Shown here piece after piece: positions 16,787-25,447 of a stretch of DNA of 33,170 bases. The translations under genes were made by a program, and so were the position numbers. The notes below the pieces were generated by a model. It was not told the DNA's origin and did no database searches. It was given only the letters and a program-made list of their open reading frames with translations. The stretch covers positions 1 through 33,170 of the forward strand of contig JAJZQV010000027.1 of the NCBI GenBank assembly GCA_021803025.1, in the 5' to 3' direction. Each line of letters opens with the position of its first letter. Within the stretch, counting starts at the first letter, position 1. Source of the DNA: Actinomycetes bacterium. Lineage in GTDB: Bacteria; Actinomycetota; Actinomycetes; Propionibacteriales; Propionibacteriaceae.

Positions 16787-17785
16787 ATCACACATCAGGC
16801 AGCCACAGGCCCCGCCGCTGAGCGACGGCTGAGCATTCCCGCGTCGATCAGCATGGTCAACGTCCTGGGACCGCGCGATGAGTACCTCCGCATCCTCGAA
16901 CGGGACCTTGAGGCCGACATCCACGTCCGCGGCAACGAGGTGACCCTCTCCGGGTCGCCGGTGGCCGTCGCACACGCCGCGGAGGTGCTGACCGAGCTCG
17001 TGACGATCCTCCGTACGGGCCAGGGCCTCTCGGCCTCCGACGTGGAGCGTGTCGTCGGGATGACCAAGGAGGCGGGCGAGCTGCGACCCGCCGAGGTCCT
17101 CACGCAGAACATCCTCTCGAGCCGTGGCAAGACGATCCGGCCCAAGACGCTCAACCAGAAGCGGTACGTCGATGCCATCGACGCCCACACGGTGGTGTTC
17201 GGCATCGGCCCGGCCGGCACCGGCAAGACGTACCTCGCCATGGCCAAGGCCGTCGCGGCGCTGCAGGACAAGCGGGTCAACCGCATCATCCTCACGCGAC
17301 CGGCGATCGAGGCAGGGGAGCGTCTCGGCTTCCTCCCGGGCACGCTCAACGACAAGATCGACCCGTACCTGCGTCCGCTGTACGACGCGCTACACGACAT
17401 GGTCGACCCGGACTCAGTGCCCCGGCTGCTCACAGCGGGAACGATCGAGGTCGCGCCGCTCGCGTACATGCGCGGACGCACCCTCAACGACGCGTTCATC
17501 ATCCTCGACGAGGCGCAGAACACCTCTGCCGAGCAGATGAAGATGTTCCTCACGCGCCTGGGCTTCGGCTCCACGATGGTCGTCACGGGCGACGTGACGC
17601 AGGTCGACCTTCCCGGTGGTTCCCGGTCGGGGCTCCGCGAGGTGCAGTCGGTGCTGGACGGCCTGGCCGACGTCGCGTTCTGCCACCTCACAAGCCACGA
17701 TGTCGTCCGTCACCAGCTGGTCGGGCGGATCGTCGCCGCGTACGACCGGTACGAGTCGTCGCTCCCGCACGTGCGGAGGTCCTGA
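16787..17785 (+). CDS. PhoH family ATPase, apparently starting at ATC
   Basis: PhoH-type P-loop ATPase, in actinobacteria always found with ybeY and linked by genomics to RNA/ribosome processing; about 332 residues. Walker A is GPAGTGKT (141-148) and Walker B is [11 protein letters not shown]; the sensor-like segment [15 protein letters not shown] follows. The N-terminal [26 protein letters not shown] is conserved, so translation should begin before it. No ATG, GTG or TTG exists in frame between the promoter and this block. The only well-placed codon is ATC 16787, a few bases after GGAGAGGGAG (16773-16782). The first ordinary start, ATG 16853, has no Shine-Dalgarno and would delete the conserved first strand. 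I therefore give ATC as the likely start. ybeY follows with a 1-bp overlap. Confidence 0.85.
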   Translation: MTHQAATGPAAERRLSIPASISMVNVLGPRDEYLRILERDLEADIHVRGNEVTLSGSPVAVAHAAEVLTELVTILRTGQGLSASDVERVVGMTKEAGELRPAEVLTQNILSSRGKTIRPKTLNQKRYVDAIDAHTVVFGIGPAGTGKTYLAMAKAVAALQDKRVNRIILTRPAIEAGERLGFLPGTLNDKIDPYLRPLYDALHDMVDPDSVPRLLTAGTIEVAPLAYMRGRTLNDAFIILDEAQNTSAEQMKMFLTRLGFGSTMVVTGDVTQVDLPGGSRSGLREVQSVLDGLADVAFCHLTSHDVVRHQLVGRIVAAYDRYESSLPHVRRS

Positions 17786-18246
17786 TGATCGACATCAACA
17801 ACGAGTCGGGCCTCGAAGCGGACGAGCTGGGGCTCGTGGCGCTGACCCGGTTCGCCCTCGACCGGCTTCGGATCCATCCCCAGGCCGAGGTGTCGATCAT
17901 GCTCGTCGACGAGACGACGATGGCCGACTACCACGTCCGGTTCATGGACGAGCCGGGTCCCACGGACGTGCTGAGCTTTCCGATGGACGAGCTGAGGCCG
18001 CCCAAGGACGACGAGGAGCCGCCGCTGGGGCTGCTCGGCGACATCGTGCTGTGCCCGGCCGTGACGGCGCGGCAGGCCGCTGACAACGGCCGTACGACCG
18101 ACGAGGAAGCCGAGTACCTCCTTGTCCACGGCGTTCTGCACCTGCTCGGCTTCGACCACGCCGAGCCGGAGGAGAAGGCCGCGATGTTCGGCCTCAACGA
18201 CCAGATCATCGCGGCCTGGAACGCCCGCAAGGTCGCGCGCGCGTGA
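17785..18246 (+). CDS. ybeY: Endoribonuclease YbeY (rRNA maturation factor)
   Basis: Zinc metalloendoribonuclease needed for 16S rRNA 3'-end maturation and ribosome quality control; 153 residues. The zinc site is the family motif [11 protein letters not shown] with H115, H119 and H125. Upstream are the other conserved blocks [34 protein letters not shown] and [11 protein letters not shown] 17785 shares one base with the phoH stop, preceded by GGAGG in the end of phoH, so translation is coupled. The length is normal for the actinobacterial form. Confidence 0.96.
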   Translation: MIDINNESGLEADELGLVALTRFALDRLRIHPQAEVSIMLVDETTMADYHVRFMDEPGPTDVLSFPMDELRPPKDDEEPPLGLLGDIVLCPAVTARQAADNGRTTDEEAEYLLVHGVLHLLGFDHAEPEEKAAMFGLNDQIIAAWNARKVARA

Positions 18247-18275
18247 CGCGGAGCCGCGCCGCCGGCTCTCGTCGC

Positions 18276-18281
18276 TAGACT
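18276..18281 (+). promoter_or_regulatory. Candidate -10 box for the CNNM/CorC gene
   Basis: TAGACT lies in the 77-bp gap after ybeY, implying a second promoter within the phoH-era cluster with a leader of about 35 nt. Inferred. Confidence 0.4.
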
Positions 18282-18323
18282 GCTCCCCAAGCAACCGACG
18301 ACCTAGGCGAGTGACGCGTCCAC

Positions 18324-19655
18324 GTGACCCAGTGGTTCGAGATCGGCCTCACAGGCGTCTTCGTCCTGCTCGCGGCTGTCTTCGCGATGATCGACGCGGC
18401 GTACACGACGATGACGCGTGCCCGGGCGAAGCATCTCGCCGACGAAGGCGTCAAGGGAGCGAGCAGGGTCGAGCAGATCCTTGCTGACCCGGCGCCCACC
18501 GTCGCCACGGCCCAGTTCCTCTTCCTCACCTTCGAGGTGCTCGCCGTCGCGACGATCGGCGTCCGCGTGTTCGAGGGGGTCGGCGGGTTCGCCGCCCGCG
18601 TTCTGCTGACGGCGCTCATCTCGGTCGTCGTGCTGTTCATCGTCGCCGGTGTGGGTGGCAGGACGCTCGGCCGCCAGAACCCCACCAGCGTCACCCTGCA
18701 CACCGGCAGCATGATGAGCCTGCTCACGACAGTGCTGTTCTTCGCGCCTCAGATCATGATCGTCGTCGGCAACCTCATCACCCCGGGTCGCGGCTACCCC
18801 GACGGCCCCTTCGCGTCCGAGGACGAGCTGCGCGAGTACGTCGACCGGGCCGAGGCCTCGAACCAGATCGAGGCCGAGGAACGCCGGATGATCCACTCCG
18901 TGTTCGACCTGGGCGACACGATCGTCAAGCAGGTCATGGTGCCGAGGCCCGACGTCGTCTTCATCGAGGCGCACAAGACGCTGCGGCAGGCCACCTCGCT
19001 GGCCCTCCGGTCGGGGTTCAGCCGGATCCCCGTCGTCGGCCCGGGCGGCCTCGACGACATCGTCGGGATCCTGTACCTCAAGGACGTCATGAAGCGGGTG
19101 TACGACAACCCGGCGGCCCAGACGTCCGAGGTGGTCACGTCGCTCGTGCGTCCCGCGACCTTCTGCCCGGACTCGAAGCCCGTTGACGACCTGCTCCGGG
19201 AGATGCAGCTGCACCGGAGCCACGTCGTGGTGGTCGTCGACGAGTTCGGCGGTACGGCCGGGCTGGCCACGATCGAGGACATCCTCGAGGAGATCGTGGG
19301 CGAGATCGTCGACGAGTACGACGACGAGATCCCGCCCGTCACGGAGCTGTCCGAGGGTTACTACCGCGTCGTGTCCCGGCTCCCGCTCAACGACCTCGGG
19401 GAGCTGTTCGGGATGGAGCTCGACGACGACGACGTCGACTCTGTCGGCGGCATCATGGCGAAGCAGCTCAACAAGGTCCCCATCCCCGGCTCGACCGTCA
19501 TCTGGCAGGGCCTCGAGCTCATCGCCGACAGGCCCACGGGACGCCGCAACCAGATCGGCACCGTCCTCGTACGCCTCGCCTCCGACTCCGACGACCGTGC
19601 GGCGGACGCGGCCACACAGCTGGCCCGTCAGGCCGCCGAGGAGAACCCGTCATGA
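18324..19655 (+). CDS. Hemolysin/CorC family CNNM transporter-like membrane protein
   Basis: Polytopic membrane protein of the CNNM/CorB type, linked in other bacteria to Mg2+ (or Co2+) efflux; 443 residues. Residues 1-160 form the DUF21/CNNM membrane domain (helices around 5-28, 58-80, 87-110, 128-150). Residues about 195-325 form a CBS pair with VKQVMVPRPDVVFIEA at its start, GFSRIPVVGPGGLDDIVGILYLKDVM, and the second CBS ending in VVVVVDEFGGTAGLATIEDILEEIVGEI. The C-terminal CorC/HlyC domain occupies roughly 340-430. Start GTG 18324. Despite the 'hemolysin' family name there is no evidence of toxin activity. It overlaps era by 4 bp (ATGA), a pairing conserved across actinobacteria. Confidence 0.92.
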   Translation: MTQWFEIGLTGVFVLLAAVFAMIDAAYTTMTRARAKHLADEGVKGASRVEQILADPAPTVATAQFLFLTFEVLAVATIGVRVFEGVGGFAARVLLTALISVVVLFIVAGVGGRTLGRQNPTSVTLHTGSMMSLLTTVLFFAPQIMIVVGNLITPGRGYPDGPFASEDELREYVDRAEASNQIEAEERRMIHSVFDLGDTIVKQVMVPRPDVVFIEAHKTLRQATSLALRSGFSRIPVVGPGGLDDIVGILYLKDVMKRVYDNPAAQTSEVVTSLVRPATFCPDSKPVDDLLREMQLHRSHVVVVVDEFGGTAGLATIEDILEEIVGEIVDEYDDEIPPVTELSEGYYRVVSRLPLNDLGELFGMELDDDDVDSVGGIMAKQLNKVPIPGSTVIWQGLELIADRPTGRRNQIGTVLVRLASDSDDRAADAATQLARQAAEENPS

Positions 19656-20569
19656 CCCATCGCTCCGGCTTCGCCTGCTTCGTGGGTCGCCCCAACGCGG
19701 GCAAGTCCACCCTGACGAACGCCCTTGTCGGCGAGAAGATCGCCATCGCGTCGTCGAAGCCGCAGACCACCCGCCACGCGGTTCGCGGCATCATCAACCG
19801 CGACGGGGCGCAGCTCGTCCTCGTCGACACCCCAGGGCTGCACAAGCCGAGGACGCTGCTCGGCGAGCGGCTCAACACGCTCGTACGGGACACGTGGACG
19901 GAGGTCGACGTCGTCGCGGTCTGCCTGCCCGCGAACCAGCACATCGGCCCCGGCGACACGTTCATCGTCAACGAGGTCGCGTCGCTGCCACAGCGTCCGA
20001 AGCTCGTGGCGCTCGCCACGAAGTCCGACCTCGTGAGCGGGAGCCGGCTGCGGGCACACCTCCTCGAGATCCAGCAGCTCGAGGAGTCGTCGGGCGTGCG
20101 CTGGGAGCACATCGTGCCGGTCTCGGCGCTCACGGGGGAGCAGGTGGACCTCGTGTGCGACCTGCTGTGCTCGCTGCTGCCCGAAGGGCCGGCCCTGTAC
20201 CCGGACGACGTCGTCACCGACGAGCCGACCGAGACGCGGGTCGCAGAGCTGATCCGCGAGGCGGCGCTGGAGGGTGTACGGGACGAGCTGCCGCACTCCA
20301 TCACGGTGGTGGTCGACGAGATGAGGCTGCGCGAAGGGCGCCCCGCCGACAGGCCGCTCATGGACGTGTTCGCCTCGATGGTCGTGGAGCGGGACTCGCA
20401 GAAGGGCATCCTCATCGGCCACAAGGGGTCGCGGCTCAAGGAGGTCGGATCCGCGGCGCGTACCCAGATCGCCGCGCTCCTCGGCGTGCCGGTCCACCTC
20501 GACCTCCACATCAAGGTGCTCAAGGAGTGGCAGCGCGACGCCAAGCACCTGAACCGCCTGGGTTTCTGA
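19652..20569 (+). CDS. era: GTPase Era
   Basis: Essential GTPase that binds the 16S rRNA 3' end during 30S assembly; 305 residues. G-domain motifs: G1 GRPNAGKST (12-20), switch region KPQTTRHAVRGI, G3 DTPGLHKPR, and G4 TKSD; the Era-type G5 is VSALTG. The C-terminal KH domain starts near residue 210 with DELPHSITVVVDEM and contains the RNA-binding GHKGSRLKEVGSAAR. The final KEWQRDAKHLNRLGF is typical. ATG 19652 overlaps the CNNM stop by 4 bp. The gene ends the phoH-ybeY-CNNM-era cluster and is followed directly by a tandem-repeat/palindrome element. Confidence 0.97.
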   Translation: MTHRSGFACFVGRPNAGKSTLTNALVGEKIAIASSKPQTTRHAVRGIINRDGAQLVLVDTPGLHKPRTLLGERLNTLVRDTWTEVDVVAVCLPANQHIGPGDTFIVNEVASLPQRPKLVALATKSDLVSGSRLRAHLLEIQQLEESSGVRWEHIVPVSALTGEQVDLVCDLLCSLLPEGPALYPDDVVTDEPTETRVAELIREAALEGVRDELPHSITVVVDEMRLREGRPADRPLMDVFASMVVERDSQKGILIGHKGSRLKEVGSAARTQIAALLGVPVHLDLHIKVLKEWQRDAKHLNRLGF

Positions 20570-20580
20570 CGCCGTCCGAG

Positions 20581-20742
20581 CCCGACGTCGGTTCACCATG
20601 GTCGACGTCGGTTGACCATGCTGGGCGTCGGTTCACCATGCTGGGCGTCGGTTCACCATGTTAAGTAGGTGAACCGGATGTTCTCATGGCAGATTTGCCA
20701 TGAGAACGTACAACTCACCCACTTAACATGGTGAACCGACGC
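20581..20742. repeat. Compound element: four 20-bp tandem repeats plus nested palindrome
   Basis: Four tandem 20-bp units (20581-20600, 20601-20620, 20621-20640, 20641-20660) share CGTCGGTT(C/G)ACCATG; the third and fourth are identical. The fourth runs into a left arm, 20645-20666, that is perfectly complementary over 22 bp to 20721-20742. After one mismatch the pairing continues for 5 bp (20668-20672 with 20715-20719). Nested inside is a second perfect hairpin, GTTCTCATGGCA at 20680-20691 with TGCCATGAGAAC at 20696-20707 around the loop GATT. The composition is much more AT-rich than the flanks. It lies between convergent era and GNAT genes, so it may terminate both. It resembles dispersed REP/MITE-like elements; no transposase is adjacent. 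Confidence 0.88.
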
Positions 20743-20766
20743 ACCGCCTCCAGCCGAAGGGGGACG

Positions 20767-21402
20767 TCAGGCGATACGGGCCTTGAGGCCCGTCTTCACG
20801 GAAGGCCAGTCGTCGATCGTGACGGCGTACACGACCGTGTCCCGCCATGTGCCGTCCTGGCGGGGGACGTCGCGGCGCAGAACGCCCTCCCGTACCGCGC
20901 CGAGCTTCGCGATCGCCGCCTGGCTCCGGGTGTTGAGGATGTCGGTCTGGATCTTGACCCGCCCGTAGCCGAGGGTCTCGAACGCATGGGTCAGCAGCAG
21001 GAGCTTGGCCTCGGGGTTGACGAACGTCGACCACACCCGCGGGTCGTACAGCGTCCAGCCGAGGTGCGCCGACTCCCGGTCGGGCATGAAGTCGCCGAGG
21101 CTGCTCGTCCCGACGAAGGTCCCTGCAGGAATGCCGAGAGCCTCGACAGCCAGCCGGATCGCGTACACCGTGCGGCCGTGCCCGAGCCCGTTCGGCGGCA
21201 CGGCGTGGGCGTACCCGTTCACCGCCATCGCCAGCGCGTCCTCGTCGGTCCTGGGCGGGTGGTGCATCACGTACCCGTGCGCGTACACCTCCGGTTGCAT
21301 GAGGATTCGCGCGAGCTCCGGGCAGTCGGCCTCGGTCAGCGGTCCGAGGCGGAGGTGCGGACCTGAGAGCTCGGCGGCGGTCAGGGGGAGCTGGGCTGGC
21401 AC
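20767..21402 (-). CDS. GNAT family N-acetyltransferase (RimJ/RimL-like)
   Basis: Acetyl-CoA-dependent N-acetyltransferase of the RimJ/RimL group, 211 residues; the acceptor (protein N-terminus, antibiotic or small amine) is unknown. It begins with LSGPHLRLGPLTEADCPELARIL, contains AIRLAVEALGIPAGTFVGTSSLGDFMPDRESAHLGWTLYDPRVWSTFVNPEAKLLLLTHAFETLGYGRVKIQTDILNTRSQAAIAKLGAVREGVLR, a typical GNAT core, and ends with a helix. In the acetyl-CoA loop the usual RGxGxG is replaced by the WSTFVNPEAKLLLL arrangement of RimL-type proteins. GTG 21402 is chosen because TAGGGT lies 7 nt upstream. It is divergent from the dioxygenase gene. Confidence 0.84.
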   Translation of the reverse strand: MPAQLPLTAAELSGPHLRLGPLTEADCPELARILMQPEVYAHGYVMHHPPRTDEDALAMAVNGYAHAVPPNGLGHGRTVYAIRLAVEALGIPAGTFVGTSSLGDFMPDRESAHLGWTLYDPRVWSTFVNPEAKLLLLTHAFETLGYGRVKIQTDILNTRSQAAIAKLGAVREGVLRRDVPRQDGTWRDTVVYAVTIDDWPSVKTGLKARIA

Positions 21403-21409
21403 GTCGCCG

Positions 21410-21415
21410 ACCCTA
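21410..21415 (-). promoter_or_regulatory. -10 box of predicted leaderless GNAT transcript
   Basis: On the - strand TAGGGT lies 7 nt before GTG 21402. Inferred. Confidence 0.55.
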
Positions 21416-21449
21416 CTGCGCGAGAAGAAGAGGAAGAGACTCGGCAGAA

Positions 21450-21482
21450 TAATTGAAAGTACAACTAAAAGGCCCGTACGAT
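21450..21482 (+). promoter_or_regulatory. Promoter of the dioxygenase gene with a MarR-like operator over the -35
   Basis: TTGAAA (21453-21458), an 18-bp spacer and TACGAT (21477-21482) form a good sigma-70-type promoter. The -10 is 7 nt before ATG 21490. The -35 lies within an AT-rich imperfect dyad, TAATTGAAAGTACAACTA (21450-21467), symmetric at 12 of 18 positions with TTG/CAA half-sites as in many MarR-family operators. The regulator is not encoded nearby. Confidence 0.5.
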
Positions 21483-21489
21483 GTCCGGC

Positions 21490-22260
21490 ATGGCCACCAT
21501 TCCAGTTCTGTACCTCTCCCACGGCGCTCCGCCTCTCGCCGACGACGTCACCTGGACCGGCGAGCTCCGCGCGTGGGGAAAGGACCTGCCGAAGCCGAAG
21601 GACATCCTCGTGGTGTCGGCGCACTGGGAGGCCGCACCGGCCACGATCTCGTCGACGACGGCCCACACCCCGCTCGTCTACGACTTCTGGGGCTTCGAAG
21701 ACCGCTACTACCAGGTGACGTACGACGCCCCGCCGGCTCCTGAGCTCGCGCAGAAAGTTGCCCGGGCGGTGGGTGGCTCCGTTCGACAGGATCCCGGACG
21801 AGGGCTGGACCACGGCGCGTACGTCCCGCTCGTCGAGCTCTTCCCCGAGGCCGACGTCCCGGTGCTGCAGCTCAGCCTGCCGACGCTCGACCCGCGCAAG
21901 CTGTACGCGCTCGGGGAGCGGCTCGCCGAGCTGCGCGACGAGGGCACACTCATCGTCACCTCCGGCTTCACGACGCACAACCTGCGCTGGTTCCACCCTC
22001 AGGAGGGGCCGGGCGGCACACCGCCCACGGCGTCGAGCGAGTTCGACCACTGGGCGGCCGAAGCCCTGGCGGCGAAGGACATCGAGGGCATCCTCGACTT
22101 CGAGCGCACAGCGCCCGCCGCGCGTGAGGCTCACCCTCGTACGGAGCACTGGGCCCCGCTCTACGTCGCCCTCGGTGCAGCGGCCGGGACGAACCACGAC
22201 AGCACGAGCGTCATCGACGGCTTCTGGTACGGGCTGTCCAAGAGGTCGTGGCAGTTCTGA
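21490..22260 (+). CDS. DODA-type (LigB family) extradiol dioxygenase-like protein
   Basis: Member of the class III extradiol ring-cleavage dioxygenase family that includes E. coli YgiD and plant DOPA 4,5-dioxygenase; 256 residues, cytoplasmic. Conserved histidines that build the non-heme metal site are H11 (LSHGAPPL), H45 (VVSAHWE), H108 (GLDHGAYVPL) and H163 (SGFTTHNLRWF). The C-terminal TEHWAPLYVALGAA and the ending GFWYGLSKRSWQF are also characteristic. The physiological substrate of bacterial homologues is generally unclear; a catechol-type or redox-stress role is inference. ATG 21490 is preferred to the in-frame ATG 21481 because 21481-21482 lies inside the -10 box and 21490 follows it by 7 nt. 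Confidence 0.88.
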   Translation: MATIPVLYLSHGAPPLADDVTWTGELRAWGKDLPKPKDILVVSAHWEAAPATISSTTAHTPLVYDFWGFEDRYYQVTYDAPPAPELAQKVARAVGGSVRQDPGRGLDHGAYVPLVELFPEADVPVLQLSLPTLDPRKLYALGERLAELRDEGTLIVTSGFTTHNLRWFHPQEGPGGTPPTASSEFDHWAAEALAAKDIEGILDFERTAPAAREAHPRTEHWAPLYVALGAAAGTNHDSTSVIDGFWYGLSKRSWQF

Positions 22261-22271
22261 GGTTGCTGGGC

Positions 22272-24191
<1,920 letters not shown>

Positions 24192-24200
24192 GGAACCCAG

Positions 24201-24237
24201 CGGCAGGCGGCGGGAGCCTGACTCTCGCTGCCTGCCG
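24201..24237 (+). terminator. Candidate leuA terminator hairpin
   Basis: CGGCAGGC (24201-24208) pairs perfectly with GCCTGCCG (24230-24237), with additional short pairing inside. It starts 10 bp after the leuA stop. No T-tract follows, as is common in actinobacteria. A second small hairpin, CGGGC-TTTC-GCCCG at 24263-24276, lies just downstream. Confidence 0.4.
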
Positions 24238-24352
24238 GCACGGGTGGGGCGACCGGGAACGACGGGCTTTCGCCCGGTCCCGACAGGCTCGTGCACTGGT
24301 GTCCCTCCGGTGCCTCGCAGGGACCGCCGTGATGGCACGACTGCAACTTGAC

Positions 24353-24364
24353 GGAAACGTTTAC
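24353..24364. promoter_or_regulatory. LacI-type operator candidate upstream of lacI
   Basis: GGAAACGTTTAC has a central CG and AAACGTTT core, the usual shape of LacI-family operators. It directly follows TTGAC (24349-24353). The lacI-uxaA-oxidoreductase operon is the only gene set downstream. Confidence 0.5.
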
Positions 24365-24430
24365 GTCGCGCTTGACGCCTTGTGTGACGCGGGGGTTCGA
24401 TGAGTGTGCACGCGTCTGCGTAACGCGATT

Positions 24431-24442
24431 CGCAACGTTGCG
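24431..24442. promoter_or_regulatory. Second LacI-type palindrome upstream of lacI
   Basis: CGCAACGTTGCG is a perfect 12-bp palindrome with central CG, 21 bp before ATG 24464, and would lie in the lacI leader. It is a plausible autoregulatory site; chance occurrence in GC-rich DNA is possible. Confidence 0.45.
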
Positions 24443-24463
24443 TGCTGATCCCAGGAGGTCCCG

Positions 24464-25447
24464 ATGACGTCGACGAGCCGCGATGTGGCGCGGGCTGCCG
24501 GCGTCTCGGTCGCGACCGTCTCCCGTGCGTTCTCCGAGACGGGGGCCGTGTCGGAGACCACGCGCCGGAAGGTTCTCGCCGAGGCGCGTCGCCTCGGCTA
24601 CAGCCCCAACCCGGCCGCGCGGCGGCTCATCACCGGTCGGTCCGGGAACATCGGCCTCATCGTCCCCGACCTCGCGAACCCGTTCTTCGCCGACATCATC
24701 AAGGGCGTCCAGCGCAGGGCCCGAGAGGCACGCCAGGCGATCCTCGTCGCCGACACCGATGAGCAGGCACGCATGGAGTGCGATGCGCTGCGAAGCCTGG
24801 CCCGCCAGGTCGACGGCGTGATCCTCGCTTCCCCCCGGTCTGCGATCGAGGACCTTCCCCACGACCTCAACATCCCCATCGTGCTCATCCACCGCGAGGC
24901 TCCCGGCTGGTGGAGCGTGAGCGCCGACTTCGCCGAGGGGGTACGGCAGGCGCTCGTCAACGTGCGCGCCCTGGGTCACGAGCACGTCGCCTACGCCGCG
25001 GGCCCGATCCAGTCCTGGTCCGGCGGCATGCGCACGGCATCCCTGCGGCGGCACGCCGCTGAGCTGGGCGTGACGCTGTACGAGCTCGGCTCGGTCGCGC
25101 CCACGATCGACGGCGGCCTCGCGGCGGCGGACCTCGCGCTCGCCACGCCTGCGACCGCCCTCATCGCGTACAACGACGTCGTCGCCCTCGGTGCCATGCG
25201 GCGCTTGACGGCGCGTGGGGTCAGCGTGCCTCGCGACATGTCAGTCGTGGGGTGTGACAATACGATGCTCTCCCAGCTCTCCGTCCCCGCGCTGACGACC
25301 GTCGGCGTGCCCCGGTACGAGGCCGGCGAGGCGGCGGTCGCGCTGCTGGAGCGCTCGCTGGCGGACGCCGACGCCGTACCCGTCCAGCAGGTGCTGCCGA
25401 CGTCCCTCGTCATCCGGGACTCGACGGCGCCGCCGAGGCCCTCGTGA
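24464..25447 (+). CDS. LacI family transcriptional regulator
   Basis: Sugar- or sugar-acid-responsive repressor, 327 residues. The N-terminal HTH and hinge read TSRDVARAAGVSVATVSRAF (about 4-24), then RKVLAEARRLGYSPNPAARRLITGRS. The periplasmic-binding-protein-like effector domain starts at NIGLIVPDLANPFFADIIKGVQ and ends with the typical MSVVGCDNT, VPRYEAGEAAVALLERSL and LPTSLVIRDST. ATG 24464 has AGGAGG at 24453-24458. Its stop overlaps the GTG of the uxaA-like gene (GTGA), so regulator and enzymes form one operon and the repressor probably controls its own transcription and perhaps the convergent transporter operon. The effector is unknown; a hexuronate or aldonate intermediate would fit the neighbours. 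Confidence 0.92.
   Translation: MTSTSRDVARAAGVSVATVSRAFSETGAVSETTRRKVLAEARRLGYSPNPAARRLITGRSGNIGLIVPDLANPFFADIIKGVQRRAREARQAILVADTDEQARMECDALRSLARQVDGVILASPRSAIEDLPHDLNIPIVLIHREAPGWWSVSADFAEGVRQALVNVRALGHEHVAYAAGPIQSWSGGMRTASLRRHAAELGVTLYELGSVAPTIDGGLAAADLALATPATALIAYNDVVALGAMRRLTARGVSVPRDMSVVGCDNTMLSQLSVPALTTVGVPRYEAGEAAVALLERSLADADAVPVQQVLPTSLVIRDSTAPPRPS

Noticed and set aside
18324-19655. True hemolysin
   Set aside because: The HlyC/CorC label is a family-name artefact; CNNM, CBS-pair and CorC domains indicate a cation-transport-related membrane protein.
20581-20742. CRISPR array
   Set aside because: The 20-bp units are directly adjacent with no spacers, only four exist, and no cas genes are present; it is a tandem repeat plus palindrome.
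24192-24463. A small gene between leuA and lacI
   Set aside because: No start with a Shine-Dalgarno or -10 box leads to a plausible protein; the region is explained by hairpins after leuA and operator-like dyads before lacI.
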